The notes below the pieces were generated by a model. It did not search any database. It saw only the letters and a list, made by a program, of their open reading frames with translations, and was not told the origin of the DNA. A DNA stretch of 64,000 bases from G965233625 sp965233625 (GTDB lineage: Bacteria; Planctomycetota; Planctomycetia; Pirellulales; Pirellulaceae): positions 4,030,001 through 4,094,000 of the forward strand of contig OZ247499.1 in the NCBI GenBank assembly GCA_965233625.1. The letters run 5' to 3'. Of this stretch, positions 1-10,430 are shown one piece after another; position 1 is the first letter of the stretch; the number at the start of each line of letters is the position of its first letter. The position numbers and the translations under genes are program-made.

Positions 1-2495
<2,495 letters not shown>

Positions 2496-3189
2496 TTCAA
2501 AACTCTCAAGACACACCGAAAGAAGCCGACCGCCGAAGCAGCCAACATCCGTCAGAGCACCTCTCGAATCCGAATACCAGCGGTGCAACTCATTAGTAAC
2601 TGAGAATTGTCGCACGACATACGACAACCTCACTAAATGAGTAGCCAATCACTCGTCGCCACAACTGCGGTGAGCAGCTGTGACATTTCTTCGTCTAAGA
2701 GTCGTGAGAACAATTTTTCGACAATCACTCGACATCTCCGCGGCACGCAGAACGCACCGTGAATCTGCCAGGTGACCATCTGAAATCATTCTTTCAGATG
2801 CCATCTAACTACAACCAAATTTTCAAAGACCAAACAGCCCGGAGGCTGCTGCCACTTGGACAGGGCTTTCACTAGAAGTAGCTTAAATCGTTTAGATCAA
2901 AGCAGTTAGTGAAGGCCGCGTTCAAGTGTCCGTCGCAAGTGAGAGGATGAAGATAGAGGCTTCAGGTTTGGCTGTCAACTGCTTGCGTGAAGTTTTTGCA
3001 AAAAGTTGAAAGGTGGTTGCCAAAGCCGTTTCTTCACTTCTCCTTCGCTGCGGTTCTGAATTCGTTTCAGTGAGGTTGAGGATTCTATGCCGTTGTGATT
3101 TCTGAACAAGGGGGTGAAGCAAAATTTTTCTTCGATCCCTGCTCGCTGTCATTAACAGCACTAAAACTCTCTACTTCGCTTACATCAAG
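2496..3189 (-). other. Internal transcribed spacer between tRNA-Ala and 23S rRNA
   Basis: This stretch of about 690 nt carries no gene. It contains a long imperfect inverted repeat: 2853-2874 pairs with 2907-2928 (18 Watson-Crick plus 2 G-U pairs of 22) around a 32-nt loop. Pre-rRNA spacers commonly form RNase III processing stems. Here both arms lie upstream of the mature 23S, so it would be a local hairpin rather than the classic stalk closing the whole 23S. Small ORFs in the spacer have no start signals and look spurious. Confidence 0.7.
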
Positions 3190-3262
3190 TGGAGCTGGAC
3201 GGACTCGAACCGACGACATCTGGCTTGCAAAGCCAGCGCTCTCCCAACTGAGCTACAGCCCC
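3190..3262 (-). tRNA. tRNA-Ala (anticodon TGC)
   Basis: The minus strand folds into a complete 73-nt cloverleaf: acceptor GGGGCTG/CAGCTCC plus discriminator A, D-arm AGCTCAGTTGGGAGAGC, anticodon stem-loop CTGGC-TTTGCAA-GCCAG with anticodon TGC, and T-loop GGTTCGAGTCC. No CCA is encoded, since the following bases are CTTG, so CCA must be added after transcription. It lies downstream of tRNA-Ile and upstream of the 23S gene, the usual Ile-Ala pair of a bacterial rRNA spacer. Confidence 0.98.
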
Positions 3263-3373
3263 GGGGTTTCCAACACGGTGTATTAAGTATTCGCGAAATA
3301 CACGGTGTGTCAACTTCGGATCTTTTCGCAGGCGCCTAAAACTGCACGGGTGCAGATCTTGGCTTCTGGGTAG

Positions 3374-3447
3374 TGGGCGCACGAAGATTCGAACTTCGGA
3401 CCTCGTCGTTATCAGCGACGCGCTCTAACCAACTGAGCTATGCGCCC
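3374..3447 (-). tRNA. tRNA-Ile (anticodon GAT)
   Basis: A complete 74-nt cloverleaf on the minus strand starts GGGCGCATAGCTCAGTTGG, has anticodon stem-loop CGTCG-CTGATAA-CGACG with anticodon GAT, and ends GCGCCCA with no encoded CCA. It is the first gene of the tRNA-Ile, tRNA-Ala, 23S unit. A sigma-70-type promoter lies only about 14 nt upstream and no 16S gene precedes it, unlike the standard 16S-Ile-Ala-23S order. Confidence 0.98.
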
Positions 3448-3460
3448 TGCGAAGGTGAGT

Positions 3461-3488
3461 ATTCTATGTATGAATGCATCCGTGTCAA
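3461..3488 (-). promoter_or_regulatory. Predicted sigma-70 promoter of the tRNA-Ile/tRNA-Ala/23S unit
   Basis: On the minus strand a perfect -35 TTGACA (3488-3483), a 16-nt spacer and a -10 TAGAAT (3466-3461) sit immediately upstream of tRNA-Ile. The start site would fall around 3453-3456, giving only a handful of leader bases before the tRNA. This supports independent transcription of the unit without a 16S gene. The promoter is a prediction from sequence only. Confidence 0.7.
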
Positions 3489-3682
3489 ATGGGCATCGCC
3501 AGGTTTCGGCGCCGTTCTTGAAATTTGGAGGCCGATGGCGTGCTGAAGGTTCGCTTTACGCTGCTTATTTCCTCGATTTCGCTCGTAAATCAGCACCTCA
3601 GTTAGCCACAACCCGTTAAGATCCTGGCATGATCCAGCCCACTTGCTGAAAACCACACCAACCTTGACGGACGAGCGTACGC

Positions 3683-5050
3683 ATGGAGATGCACCAACTG
3701 GTTCAGCGGTACCTGGGCCGCCGGGTGGAAGTGATGGTGCACAGCTACTCGCGGATTGCCGGGGAAGTTGCCTCCGTTTTTGAAGAGTGCGTGCGGCTTA
3801 TCGACACCACCATCTACGACGAACTGGACAGCAAGTCGTGGCAGACGACGGGTGAGCCCGAAACCATCATCAGCCTACGCAGCATCACGGCGATCACCTG
3901 CCTGGACGACAAATTGCGGGACGAACCTCCACCCGGCGCGTCGAAGTTTCTTTCAGCAGAATCAGAAGACGAAGACGAAAAGCCTGCTGCAAATCGCAGC
4001 ACCGACCCAGTGATTCACGACCGTATTGAACTCTTTCTGGGCGTCGAACTTGTGCGGCTTGCCTCGCCGCAGCACGACGGCGACCTGCTTGAGCAGATTG
4101 GGGCTCTTCGCAAAGAAATCTCGCGACAACTAGGCATTGAAATCCCCCTCGTGCGAGTTCGCGACGACCTGACACTGCCGCCTGAAAGTTACACCATCTG
4201 GATTCAAGGCGTGGAACGCGGACGGGGTGAACTGCAACCGGACAAACACCTGGCCGTTTCCAGCGCCGGCGCCACGGCAATGCGTCTGGCGGGCGAAGCG
4301 GTGCAGGAACCCGTCTTCGGCGCCGACGCCTGGTGGATCGGCGGCGATCAATGCGAACTCGCAAGCACGGCCGGCTACACGGTGGTTTCTCCCTCCGCTG
4401 CACTGGTGACACATTTACGTCACTCGTGTGTCGCCCACGCGGCTGAATTGCTTACGCTGCATGACACCTGGGTGCAACTAAACTCTCTTTACCTGCCGTC
4501 AAGCAAAGCTGCTTCAATTATCCAGGAAAAAGGCTGGCTGTTGTTGACGCATCGCGCATTAACGTCGCTGCTGGCACAGCAGATTTCGATCGCCCGCCTG
4601 CCGCTGATTCTTGAACGCCTTGTTAAAATCGCAGCCAGATTTCCCCAGCCGGAAAGTGGCGACGACACTGTATTTTACGACATTCCATCACAGTTACGCA
4701 TCGAATTACGCGACCTGATCTGCGCACCGCTTCTCAATAACAAAGGCGTGCTTGAGGCTGCGACTCTTAGTGACACTGAAATGTCACTACTGACAGAAAA
4801 GTGTCACATAAACACACTCGCGGATCATCACCGCGAGCAACGGGATTTTGTACGGAAGATCACCCAGGCAGGTGTAACAACGCTGCTGGTCGAAGACGCA
4901 CAACGGCAGCAAATTGCGGACATCATCCGCACGCTGACACCCGCGATCCACGTGGTTGCCCGCAGCGAAATCTCCCCCTCGGTCCAACTGCAGATCGTCG
5001 AAACATCCGGCACAGATCCGGCTGCAGACACACCCAGCCAGCCACGATAA
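3683..5050 (+). CDS. Stand-alone FHIPEP (FlhA cytoplasmic) domain protein with Sm-like N-terminus
   Basis: This 455-aa protein has no signal peptide or membrane segment. Residues ~125-455 match the cytoplasmic half of FlhA/SctV export-gate proteins over its whole length: IPLVRVRDDL near the start, the GVERGRGEL strand, EPVFGADAWWI, AGYTVVSPSAALVTHL, a helical middle with LPLILERLVKIA, and a final TLLVEDAQRQQI...SEISPSVQLQIV segment equivalent to the FlhA C-terminus. The eight-helix membrane half is absent. Residues ~5-75 (RRVEVMVHSYSRIAGEV..., ISLRSITAIT) look like a small Sm/LSm-type beta-barrel, which is inference. FlhA-C rings dock export substrates and chaperones in flagellar and type III secretion, but no such genes are nearby. 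It leads an apparent operon, with the next gene 31 nt on. An ATG two codons downstream is an alternative start. Function unknown. Confidence 0.85.
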   Translation: MEMHQLVQRYLGRRVEVMVHSYSRIAGEVASVFEECVRLIDTTIYDELDSKSWQTTGEPETIISLRSITAITCLDDKLRDEPPPGASKFLSAESEDEDEKPAANRSTDPVIHDRIELFLGVELVRLASPQHDGDLLEQIGALRKEISRQLGIEIPLVRVRDDLTLPPESYTIWIQGVERGRGELQPDKHLAVSSAGATAMRLAGEAVQEPVFGADAWWIGGDQCELASTAGYTVVSPSAALVTHLRHSCVAHAAELLTLHDTWVQLNSLYLPSSKAASIIQEKGWLLLTHRALTSLLAQQISIARLPLILERLVKIAARFPQPESGDDTVFYDIPSQLRIELRDLICAPLLNNKGVLEAATLSDTEMSLLTEKCHINTLADHHREQRDFVRKITQAGVTTLLVEDAQRQQIADIIRTLTPAIHVVARSEISPSVQLQIVETSGTDPAADTPSQPR

Positions 5051-5081
5051 GCCCCTTGAGCGGTTCCACCGGCCGACAGGC

Positions 5082-6260
5082 ATGAACATATTTCGACCCG
5101 GCGACTCACTTGCTCCGTGCACCAGAAATTCCATTTTCCTGGTGGGTCCAACACCGCGTGCAAAAGAAGTGCGTTCGTGGCGGCCTGATGCACTGAAGGA
5201 GTTAAGCGAAGCGGGTTTTCCCGGCGATGTGCTCGTGCCCGAACCCTTCGCGGGAGACACGCAGTCGCAGATCCTTTGGGAACTTCAAGCGTTAGAGCGT
5301 TGCGGGACGATTGCCGCGTGGGTGCCACGGTCGCTGCCAGAGATGCCTGGTTTCACGACGAATATTGAAATTGGACGCTGGCTGGACAGTGGAAAACTGT
5401 TCTATGGCAGGCCTGATGGGGCGGCGCATACAGGTTACCTCGACTTTGTTTACAAAGATGTTTACAGCCGGAAGCCTGCGGACACATTGGCGTCCCTACT
5501 GAAATCAGCGATGGACTTCTTGAAACTCCGCGAGACGCTCGCTGATGATGACAGGCTGCAATGGCGCCGTGTTGTTGACCAGAAAACGCGCTTCTCGCGG
5601 TGGTGCTGGTTTCTACCCGGCCCGCCCGGCCCCCAGCCGTTGTGTATTGTGCTGGATGCCGAATACTATCTGGCCGGGATGCAATCGTTGAAGTTGCTCC
5701 GTGATGCGACGGGCCAGGGATTACTCCCGCCCATGAGCTTCCTTTTCGTTTCAAACGTGGATGAAACCGCCCGCCATACGGACTTTGCGTGCAACGATGC
5801 CTACGCAAAATTCATTGCAGTGGAAGCTGTCAACTGGGCGGAGAAACAATCAACCGACGTTACATTTGTTGACAACATCATCTGCGGACTCAGCCTAAGC
5901 GGTCTGCAAAGCGCCTTTAATGCTGTCTCTTACCCTGAAGTATTCACGCGGGTTATTTCGCAGTCGGGTTCGTTCTGGCACGAACAGGAGAAATTTGCGG
6001 TCGCAACGGAAGGAAGACGGCTGCGAAATTCCCGCTTCTGGCTGAGTGTTGGCGACCAGGAAACACAGGAATATGTCGAACATACGCCGCAGCTTGTGCA
6101 GCGGGTTAGCCAGATCCAGGGTGTAGCATGGGCGGCTGAGATGCTAAGAGAACGGGGCGCCGCGGTAAAACCGCATATCTACCAGGGTGGACACTCTGTG
6201 CTGCCCTGGCAACGTGAACTGGTGGAAGCTCTGCAATGGGTTTCAAAACCGCCCGGTTAA
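5082..6260 (+). CDS. Fusion: nucleoside 2-deoxyribosyltransferase-like domain + Fes/EstD-type esterase
   Basis: 392 aa from ATG 5082; the frame is open further upstream, but that would overlap the previous gene. Residues ~1-125 resemble the nucleoside 2-deoxyribosyltransferase-like family: IFLVGPTPR strand and loop, DVLVPEP, WELQALERCGTIAAWVPRS, TNIEIGRWLDSGKLFYGRP. Residues ~160-390 are an alpha/beta hydrolase of the enterochelin-esterase type, with CGLSLSGLQSAF (nucleophile S271), SQSGSFWH and a terminal GGHSVLPW (candidate catalytic H371). It has no signal peptide, so it is probably cytoplasmic. It sits 31 nt after the FHIPEP gene and 30 nt before the PhoD-like gene. Esterases of this class hydrolyse ester-linked conjugates such as siderophores. 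How the glycosylase-like part joins in is unknown. Confidence 0.75.
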   Translation: MNIFRPGDSLAPCTRNSIFLVGPTPRAKEVRSWRPDALKELSEAGFPGDVLVPEPFAGDTQSQILWELQALERCGTIAAWVPRSLPEMPGFTTNIEIGRWLDSGKLFYGRPDGAAHTGYLDFVYKDVYSRKPADTLASLLKSAMDFLKLRETLADDDRLQWRRVVDQKTRFSRWCWFLPGPPGPQPLCIVLDAEYYLAGMQSLKLLRDATGQGLLPPMSFLFVSNVDETARHTDFACNDAYAKFIAVEAVNWAEKQSTDVTFVDNIICGLSLSGLQSAFNAVSYPEVFTRVISQSGSFWHEQEKFAVATEGRRLRNSRFWLSVGDQETQEYVEHTPQLVQRVSQIQGVAWAAEMLRERGAAVKPHIYQGGHSVLPWQRELVEALQWVSKPPG

Positions 6261-6290
6261 ACAACTCGCCAGCCTCCGCTGACAAGCAAA

Positions 6291-7934
6291 ATGACGGTTA
6301 ATAAACCAGACAATTCAGCGCCAGGCGGCCTGCAAGGCCTCAAACGCCGCAGCTTTCTGGCGGTCAGTGGGGCGGCGTCGCTGGCGGCTGCGGCGGGTTG
6401 GGAGCTGTTTGCGAGTGTTTTTGAGGGCGAAGATAAGCTGGATCAGTGGGAAGGCAATCAGGTTCTGCACCTGCTGCCGACCGTGGATCATCAGCGTATC
6501 CGCCTGACGGCATCACTGAAAAAAACATTGCTTGACCCGCCAGTCCTGCAAGTTGGCGTTAAAGAATGCCGGGGTCAGGCAGCTTGTGCGGGCGGCAGGC
6601 ACTGGATTTTCGATCAGCCGGGGCTCGAACCGGACGTCCGCTACCCGCTGCAACTGCGGGAAAATAGCGGAAAAAAACTCTGCCAACCTTGGCATCTAAA
6701 GACCTTTCCCGCCATAGAACAGCCCTGCGAAAGCTTCCGGCTGCTGGTTTACACCTGTGCGGGCGGCCCGGACTTCTTTGTCGATTTCCGTTTGAATCCT
6801 GCATTTCTGCCCATCCGTCTTAGGCGGAAACTGCTGCGACGTGCGATGGACCTTCAGCCCGATGCGGTTATTGCCACGGGTGATCACATCTACTGGGACC
6901 GCGAGAGCCGCAAGGGCTGGGGGATGGGCAACTCGCCCATGGCGCGGTGGAAGGCAGGGCTGTTCGATCCGCAGCAGGCGGCGGAAAGCCTTGCCAATCA
7001 ACGGGTTATCGAGAACGGTCTGGGCGTGCAGATCGCGGGGCTGTACCGCAATATGATGCGTAGCTGTCCCGTGTTCTTCATGCAGGATGACCACGACTTT
7101 TTGAATAACGATGAAGTGGTCGATGGGCAGCCGCTGTTTCCGCCGCACGATTTCCACCGGCAAGTCGCCCTGTTGACGCAGCGAATGTACTACCCGGAAC
7201 TGCTCACCGGGCCTGATCTGCCTCGGCGATGCCGGACAGAGACAAACACCAGCCGCTATTACGCGGCGCTGCGGTACGGTGATCTTTTTGAGGGCCTGCT
7301 GTACAGCTGCCGCAGCGAAATGAACGCGGGAAGCAAAGGTTTCTTCGTTCCGCCCGATATCGAAGACTGGATCATTTCCCGGTCAGAATCCTCAAACGCG
7401 AAGTTTGTAACGCAGTTTCCGACCTGTCCATTTCTCTGGACCGCGGGGAAATGGGGCGAATGGTACCCCGACCAACTCGATGCCAGCGGCAAACTTCAGG
7501 CCAGACCCGCCAAACCACATTGGCGCCGGGCTTGGCAACAGCAGCACAACCGCCTGCTTGCCGCGGCCAGCAGCCAGACCAAGCGGCCCGCATTAAGCAT
7601 CAGCGGAGACCTGCACGCCTCGGCCCTTGGCCAGTTGACGGTCAGCAACGGCGAAAATTACGCAAAAAACCCGGTCGTCTGCCTGCTGCCTGGCACCATT
7701 GGCACCGGGGCGCCGGGTTGGCCCACGAGCTTCCGCGGTGTTGCCGCAGCGCCATCGCGAACCGTTGAGGCGGAAGAATGGTCGCCACCGCACGAGCATA
7801 ACGGCTTCTCCGTGCTCGACTTCACACGCGAAAGCGTCACGGTGGCGATGTACGGCTGGCATCCATCGCAAGGTGAGGCTGCGATCAGCACTTTAGAACC
7901 GTACTTCGTCCGCACCATCCCGCGTGATTTCTGA
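6291..7934 (+). CDS. PhoD-like metallophosphatase, Tat-exported
   Basis: 547 aa. The N-terminus carries a twin-arginine signal, K18-R19-R20-SFLAVSG followed by an Ala-rich hydrophobic stretch. The calcineurin-like metal-site motifs are visible: ATGDHIYWD (G197-D198-H199), QDDHDF (D266-D267-H268-D269) and SGDLHASALG (G439-D440-L-H442). PhoD-type enzymes are exported phosphodiesterases/alkaline phosphatases using Fe and Ca; the substrate here cannot be told. The N-terminal ~150 residues match the beta-sandwich that precedes the catalytic domain in many PhoD homologues. It is the last gene of the apparent operon starting at 3683 and is followed by an inverted repeat. Confidence 0.85.
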   Translation: MTVNKPDNSAPGGLQGLKRRSFLAVSGAASLAAAAGWELFASVFEGEDKLDQWEGNQVLHLLPTVDHQRIRLTASLKKTLLDPPVLQVGVKECRGQAACAGGRHWIFDQPGLEPDVRYPLQLRENSGKKLCQPWHLKTFPAIEQPCESFRLLVYTCAGGPDFFVDFRLNPAFLPIRLRRKLLRRAMDLQPDAVIATGDHIYWDRESRKGWGMGNSPMARWKAGLFDPQQAAESLANQRVIENGLGVQIAGLYRNMMRSCPVFFMQDDHDFLNNDEVVDGQPLFPPHDFHRQVALLTQRMYYPELLTGPDLPRRCRTETNTSRYYAALRYGDLFEGLLYSCRSEMNAGSKGFFVPPDIEDWIISRSESSNAKFVTQFPTCPFLWTAGKWGEWYPDQLDASGKLQARPAKPHWRRAWQQQHNRLLAAASSQTKRPALSISGDLHASALGQLTVSNGENYAKNPVVCLLPGTIGTGAPGWPTSFRGVAAAPSRTVEAEEWSPPHEHNGFSVLDFTRESVTVAMYGWHPSQGEAAISTLEPYFVRTIPRDF

Positions 7935-7954
7935 TTTTGGCACTGCTCCCACAC

Positions 7955-8088
7955 TAACCCGAAGCGCGAGCGAGGGACGTTTGACGTGAAGCTAAGAACT
8001 AGGTTTTTTGGCCACTCTCACTGGAAAAGTGGACTTCAACCGGCGCTGCGCTACCATCTCCGGCGTCCCTCGCTCGCGCTTCGGGTTA
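7955..8088. repeat. Inverted repeat with perfect 25-nt arms
   Basis: Arms 7955-7979 (TAACCCGAAGCGCGAGCGAGG...) and 8064-8088 are exact reverse complements around an 84-nt centre. It lies between the PhoD-like gene and a small membrane protein gene and encodes nothing. Thirteen bases of the arm (AACCCGAAGCGCG) recur at 58055-58067 beside the kinase gene, so this is a dispersed element, probably a small non-autonomous palindromic repeat. It could double as a terminator. Confidence 0.75.
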
Positions 8089-8139
8089 ATTTTTCCTGCT
8101 GGTCTCCAAGCTTGAATTGCAAACATTGACTCCGCCGCC

Positions 8140-8520
8140 ATGCCGTCGCACGAATCATCCGCCAACACTATGGAAACGGCGCGTAAAAAAACGCCGTTCT
8201 ATCTGCTAGAACGGCGTCTGATTGTGATTTCGCTGCTGGTGGCGGCCGCACAGATTCTGCTGTTCTGGGGGCACCGGTTGCCTTTGCTGAACAACGTGGC
8301 AGCTTTGCTGGCGACGATCCAGGACGCGTCAGCAGCACTGGGCGACCAATTCTTTCTCCGCGGTTACTTTCTTTTTCCGTGCATCATGGCAGGGTGGCTA
8401 ACCGTGCGGATGGTGCTGAATTACCGGCGGTTGAACTGGCTCAACGCAGGGCTGCTTGCGATTAACCTCGCACTGGCAGCCCATAGCGTGATTTGCCTGA
8501 TCGTGCTGCTGCGGGTTTAA
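8140..8520 (+). CDS. Small membrane protein of unknown function
   Basis: 126 aa with three predicted membrane helices: about residues 27-46 (LIVISLLVAAAQILLFW), 72-92 (FFLRGYFLFPCIMAGWLTV) and 101-125 (NAGLLAINLALAAHSVICLIVLL). I recognise no family. No clear ribosome binding site precedes ATG 8140, and ATG 8170 is an alternative. The stop codon overlaps the stop of the convergent gene by 4 nt (TTAA shared), so the two genes are tightly packed tail to tail. Confidence 0.65.
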   Translation: MPSHESSANTMETARKKTPFYLLERRLIVISLLVAAAQILLFWGHRLPLLNNVAALLATIQDASAALGDQFFLRGYFLFPCIMAGWLTVRMVLNYRRLNWLNAGLLAINLALAAHSVICLIVLLRV

Positions 8521-10277
8521 ACGCCGCCCTTTACCTTGAAGGCGACGGTGGAGCCTTCCGCTTCTTTGGCCACAGCACGTAGCACGGGCGATTTCCGCTG
8601 GCTGCGATCAATGCGGACAATCACCGGGTGACTGCCTTCGGCAAGCTTTACCGCGGCGCCAGGCTGCACCACGGCGCCACTCGCCCACAGCGTAATGCCG
8701 GATTTGTCGGCAAACTCGAGCGATACTTCGCCGGCGGAGGTCACGTCGATATCCGCCCGTAACAGCACCACATCACCCGCCTGGCTGAATTCATCCAGCG
8801 GCAATTCGCCGCCGACTTTGGCGTAAACCGCCTGCCACGCCGTTTCCGCCTTCAAAGGTGCGTGCTCTTCCAGTTTCGCTGCGGTCAGCTCACCTTCTTT
8901 GAGAGCATCTGGCGTTTCTTTCAAAGCGCGCCAGCGTTGCACGGTTTCGGTGGTGCGAACCGCATAATCGCCGGGTTTGCCTAATTCACCGACAAACTTC
9001 GCCAGGTCGTAAAACTCAGCGTCAGTAAGAAAGTTCACAAGGCCCTGGGGCATCAGCGAGCGGCCTTTATCGCGTTCGTCAATTTCATCTTCCAGCACCG
9101 TCTGCTCCACGCCGTTCGCATCGCGCAGAATCGTCCGCTGCTCATTTTCTTCAACAACAATGCCCTGATAGATCGAACCTTCTTCGGTAATCAGCACATG
9201 GGTCGTGAATGCTTCTTTGATCGCCGCGTCGGGGAACATGATCGAAGTAACGATGTATTCCAGCGGCGAACTACCACCCACGGCGCTAAGTTCCGGGCCG
9301 ATGTTGCCTCCGGCGCCACTGACGGCGTGACACTTCATGCAACTAAGATCTTTACGGCGGAAAATCGCTTCGCCCCGGCGGGCGTCGCCTTGGGTGTCGA
9401 CTTTGACAACCAGAGCCTTCAATTCATCGGGGCTGAGTTGCTTGACCGTATCCGAAATCCCCGCCGCTTTATTAAAGGCGGAAACAAGCTCTGCGTCGCT
9501 GCGGCCCACCGAATACATGTAACGGAGGCCGAGTTTGGCAACGTCTTTTGGAATCGGCTCGCCCTTGTTCAACGCTTCCGCCAGTAACTGCGTGGCGTTC
9601 TTCTGATCGAGAAACGCCTGGATCAGATCGGACGGCATGGTTTTTGAATCGCCAGCGCGAAGAATCTCCGCAGCTTTCGGCGCCGTTGCTTTCGCATCGA
9701 TACGCACCAGGGCGGCAGCGGCGGAATAGCGGGTTTCCAGTGGATTCTTCGCCGAGATCTGCGTTTCAAACTTTTTCCGTGCTCCGGCAGGATCAACCGC
9801 CAGCAGGGCGGCGACCGCTTCGCTACGCAGGGCGGCAGGCTGATTCGCATCGAAGGCGATCGTCTGCAGCGTGCCGGCTGCTTCTTTCACCTTCCAGAGG
9901 CGGATCAGCTCCAGCGATTTTTTCTGCAATTTTGCATCGCTTGACTTCAGCAGGTTCGCCACGCCGGACAGATCGCCCGCAGGTTTCACGTTCCGCGAAA
10001 CCGTCGCATCGCGCAGACCATCCAGCGCCTGCATCTGCAAGTCGCCGCTGTAACCGTCGGCCTTGGTACATTGGCGCAGCACGAACTGCAACTCTTCGGC
10101 ATTGCCCCGCTGACAGACCAGATTGACCACAAAACCTTTGCGGGCTTCGGGCAGTGCGGGGTTTTGCAGCAGCTTAAACAGCGGTCCGGCGCCATCGGCC
10201 CAAGCAGGTTGTGGAATGGCGCCAAGCAGAAGAGCGCCCAACAGCGCCGTACTCACGATTAAACGGAGTTTCATCAT
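8517..10277 (-). CDS. HEAT-repeat protein with C-terminal heme-binding domain (planctomycete cytochrome type)
   Basis: 586 aa from ATG 10277; the tandem ATG at 10274 is equally possible. A Sec signal peptide (MMKLRLIVSTALLGALLLGA...AWA) supports this start over the longer open frame. Residues ~60-260 are HEAT-like alpha-helical repeats (KKSLELIRLWKVKEA, LRSEAVAALLAVDP). Residues ~295-440 form a c-type heme domain with C313-M-K-C316-H317 and downstream SLMPQGL as distal Met candidate, then ELGKPGDY. This fits the putative heme-binding domain found in many planctomycete exported proteins. The C-terminal ~90 residues are beta-rich. Expected in the periplasm; redox partner unknown. Confidence 0.85.
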   Translation of the reverse strand: MMKLRLIVSTALLGALLLGAIPQPAWADGAGPLFKLLQNPALPEARKGFVVNLVCQRGNAEELQFVLRQCTKADGYSGDLQMQALDGLRDATVSRNVKPAGDLSGVANLLKSSDAKLQKKSLELIRLWKVKEAAGTLQTIAFDANQPAALRSEAVAALLAVDPAGARKKFETQISAKNPLETRYSAAAALVRIDAKATAPKAAEILRAGDSKTMPSDLIQAFLDQKNATQLLAEALNKGEPIPKDVAKLGLRYMYSVGRSDAELVSAFNKAAGISDTVKQLSPDELKALVVKVDTQGDARRGEAIFRRKDLSCMKCHAVSGAGGNIGPELSAVGGSSPLEYIVTSIMFPDAAIKEAFTTHVLITEEGSIYQGIVVEENEQRTILRDANGVEQTVLEDEIDERDKGRSLMPQGLVNFLTDAEFYDLAKFVGELGKPGDYAVRTTETVQRWRALKETPDALKEGELTAAKLEEHAPLKAETAWQAVYAKVGGELPLDEFSQAGDVVLLRADIDVTSAGEVSLEFADKSGITLWASGAVVQPGAAVKLAEGSHPVIVRIDRSQRKSPVLRAVAKEAEGSTVAFKVKGGV

Positions 10278-10430
10278 CAGATCAACTTTAGAGATAGAAA
10301 ACGAAGTGCCGCCAATTTGCGGCGGACGTTGATGGCCGTAGCCAGGTGGGATTAACATCTTATCTACGCCTTCGCCGTGCATCAATTGCCAGATTGTCAC
10401 ACCCGGACTTCTAAGCGTCAGGAAACAGCC

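Noticed and set aside
2922..3656. Short ORFs over the rRNA spacer and tRNA genes
   Set aside because: They overlap tRNAs or the promoter and show no protein-like composition.
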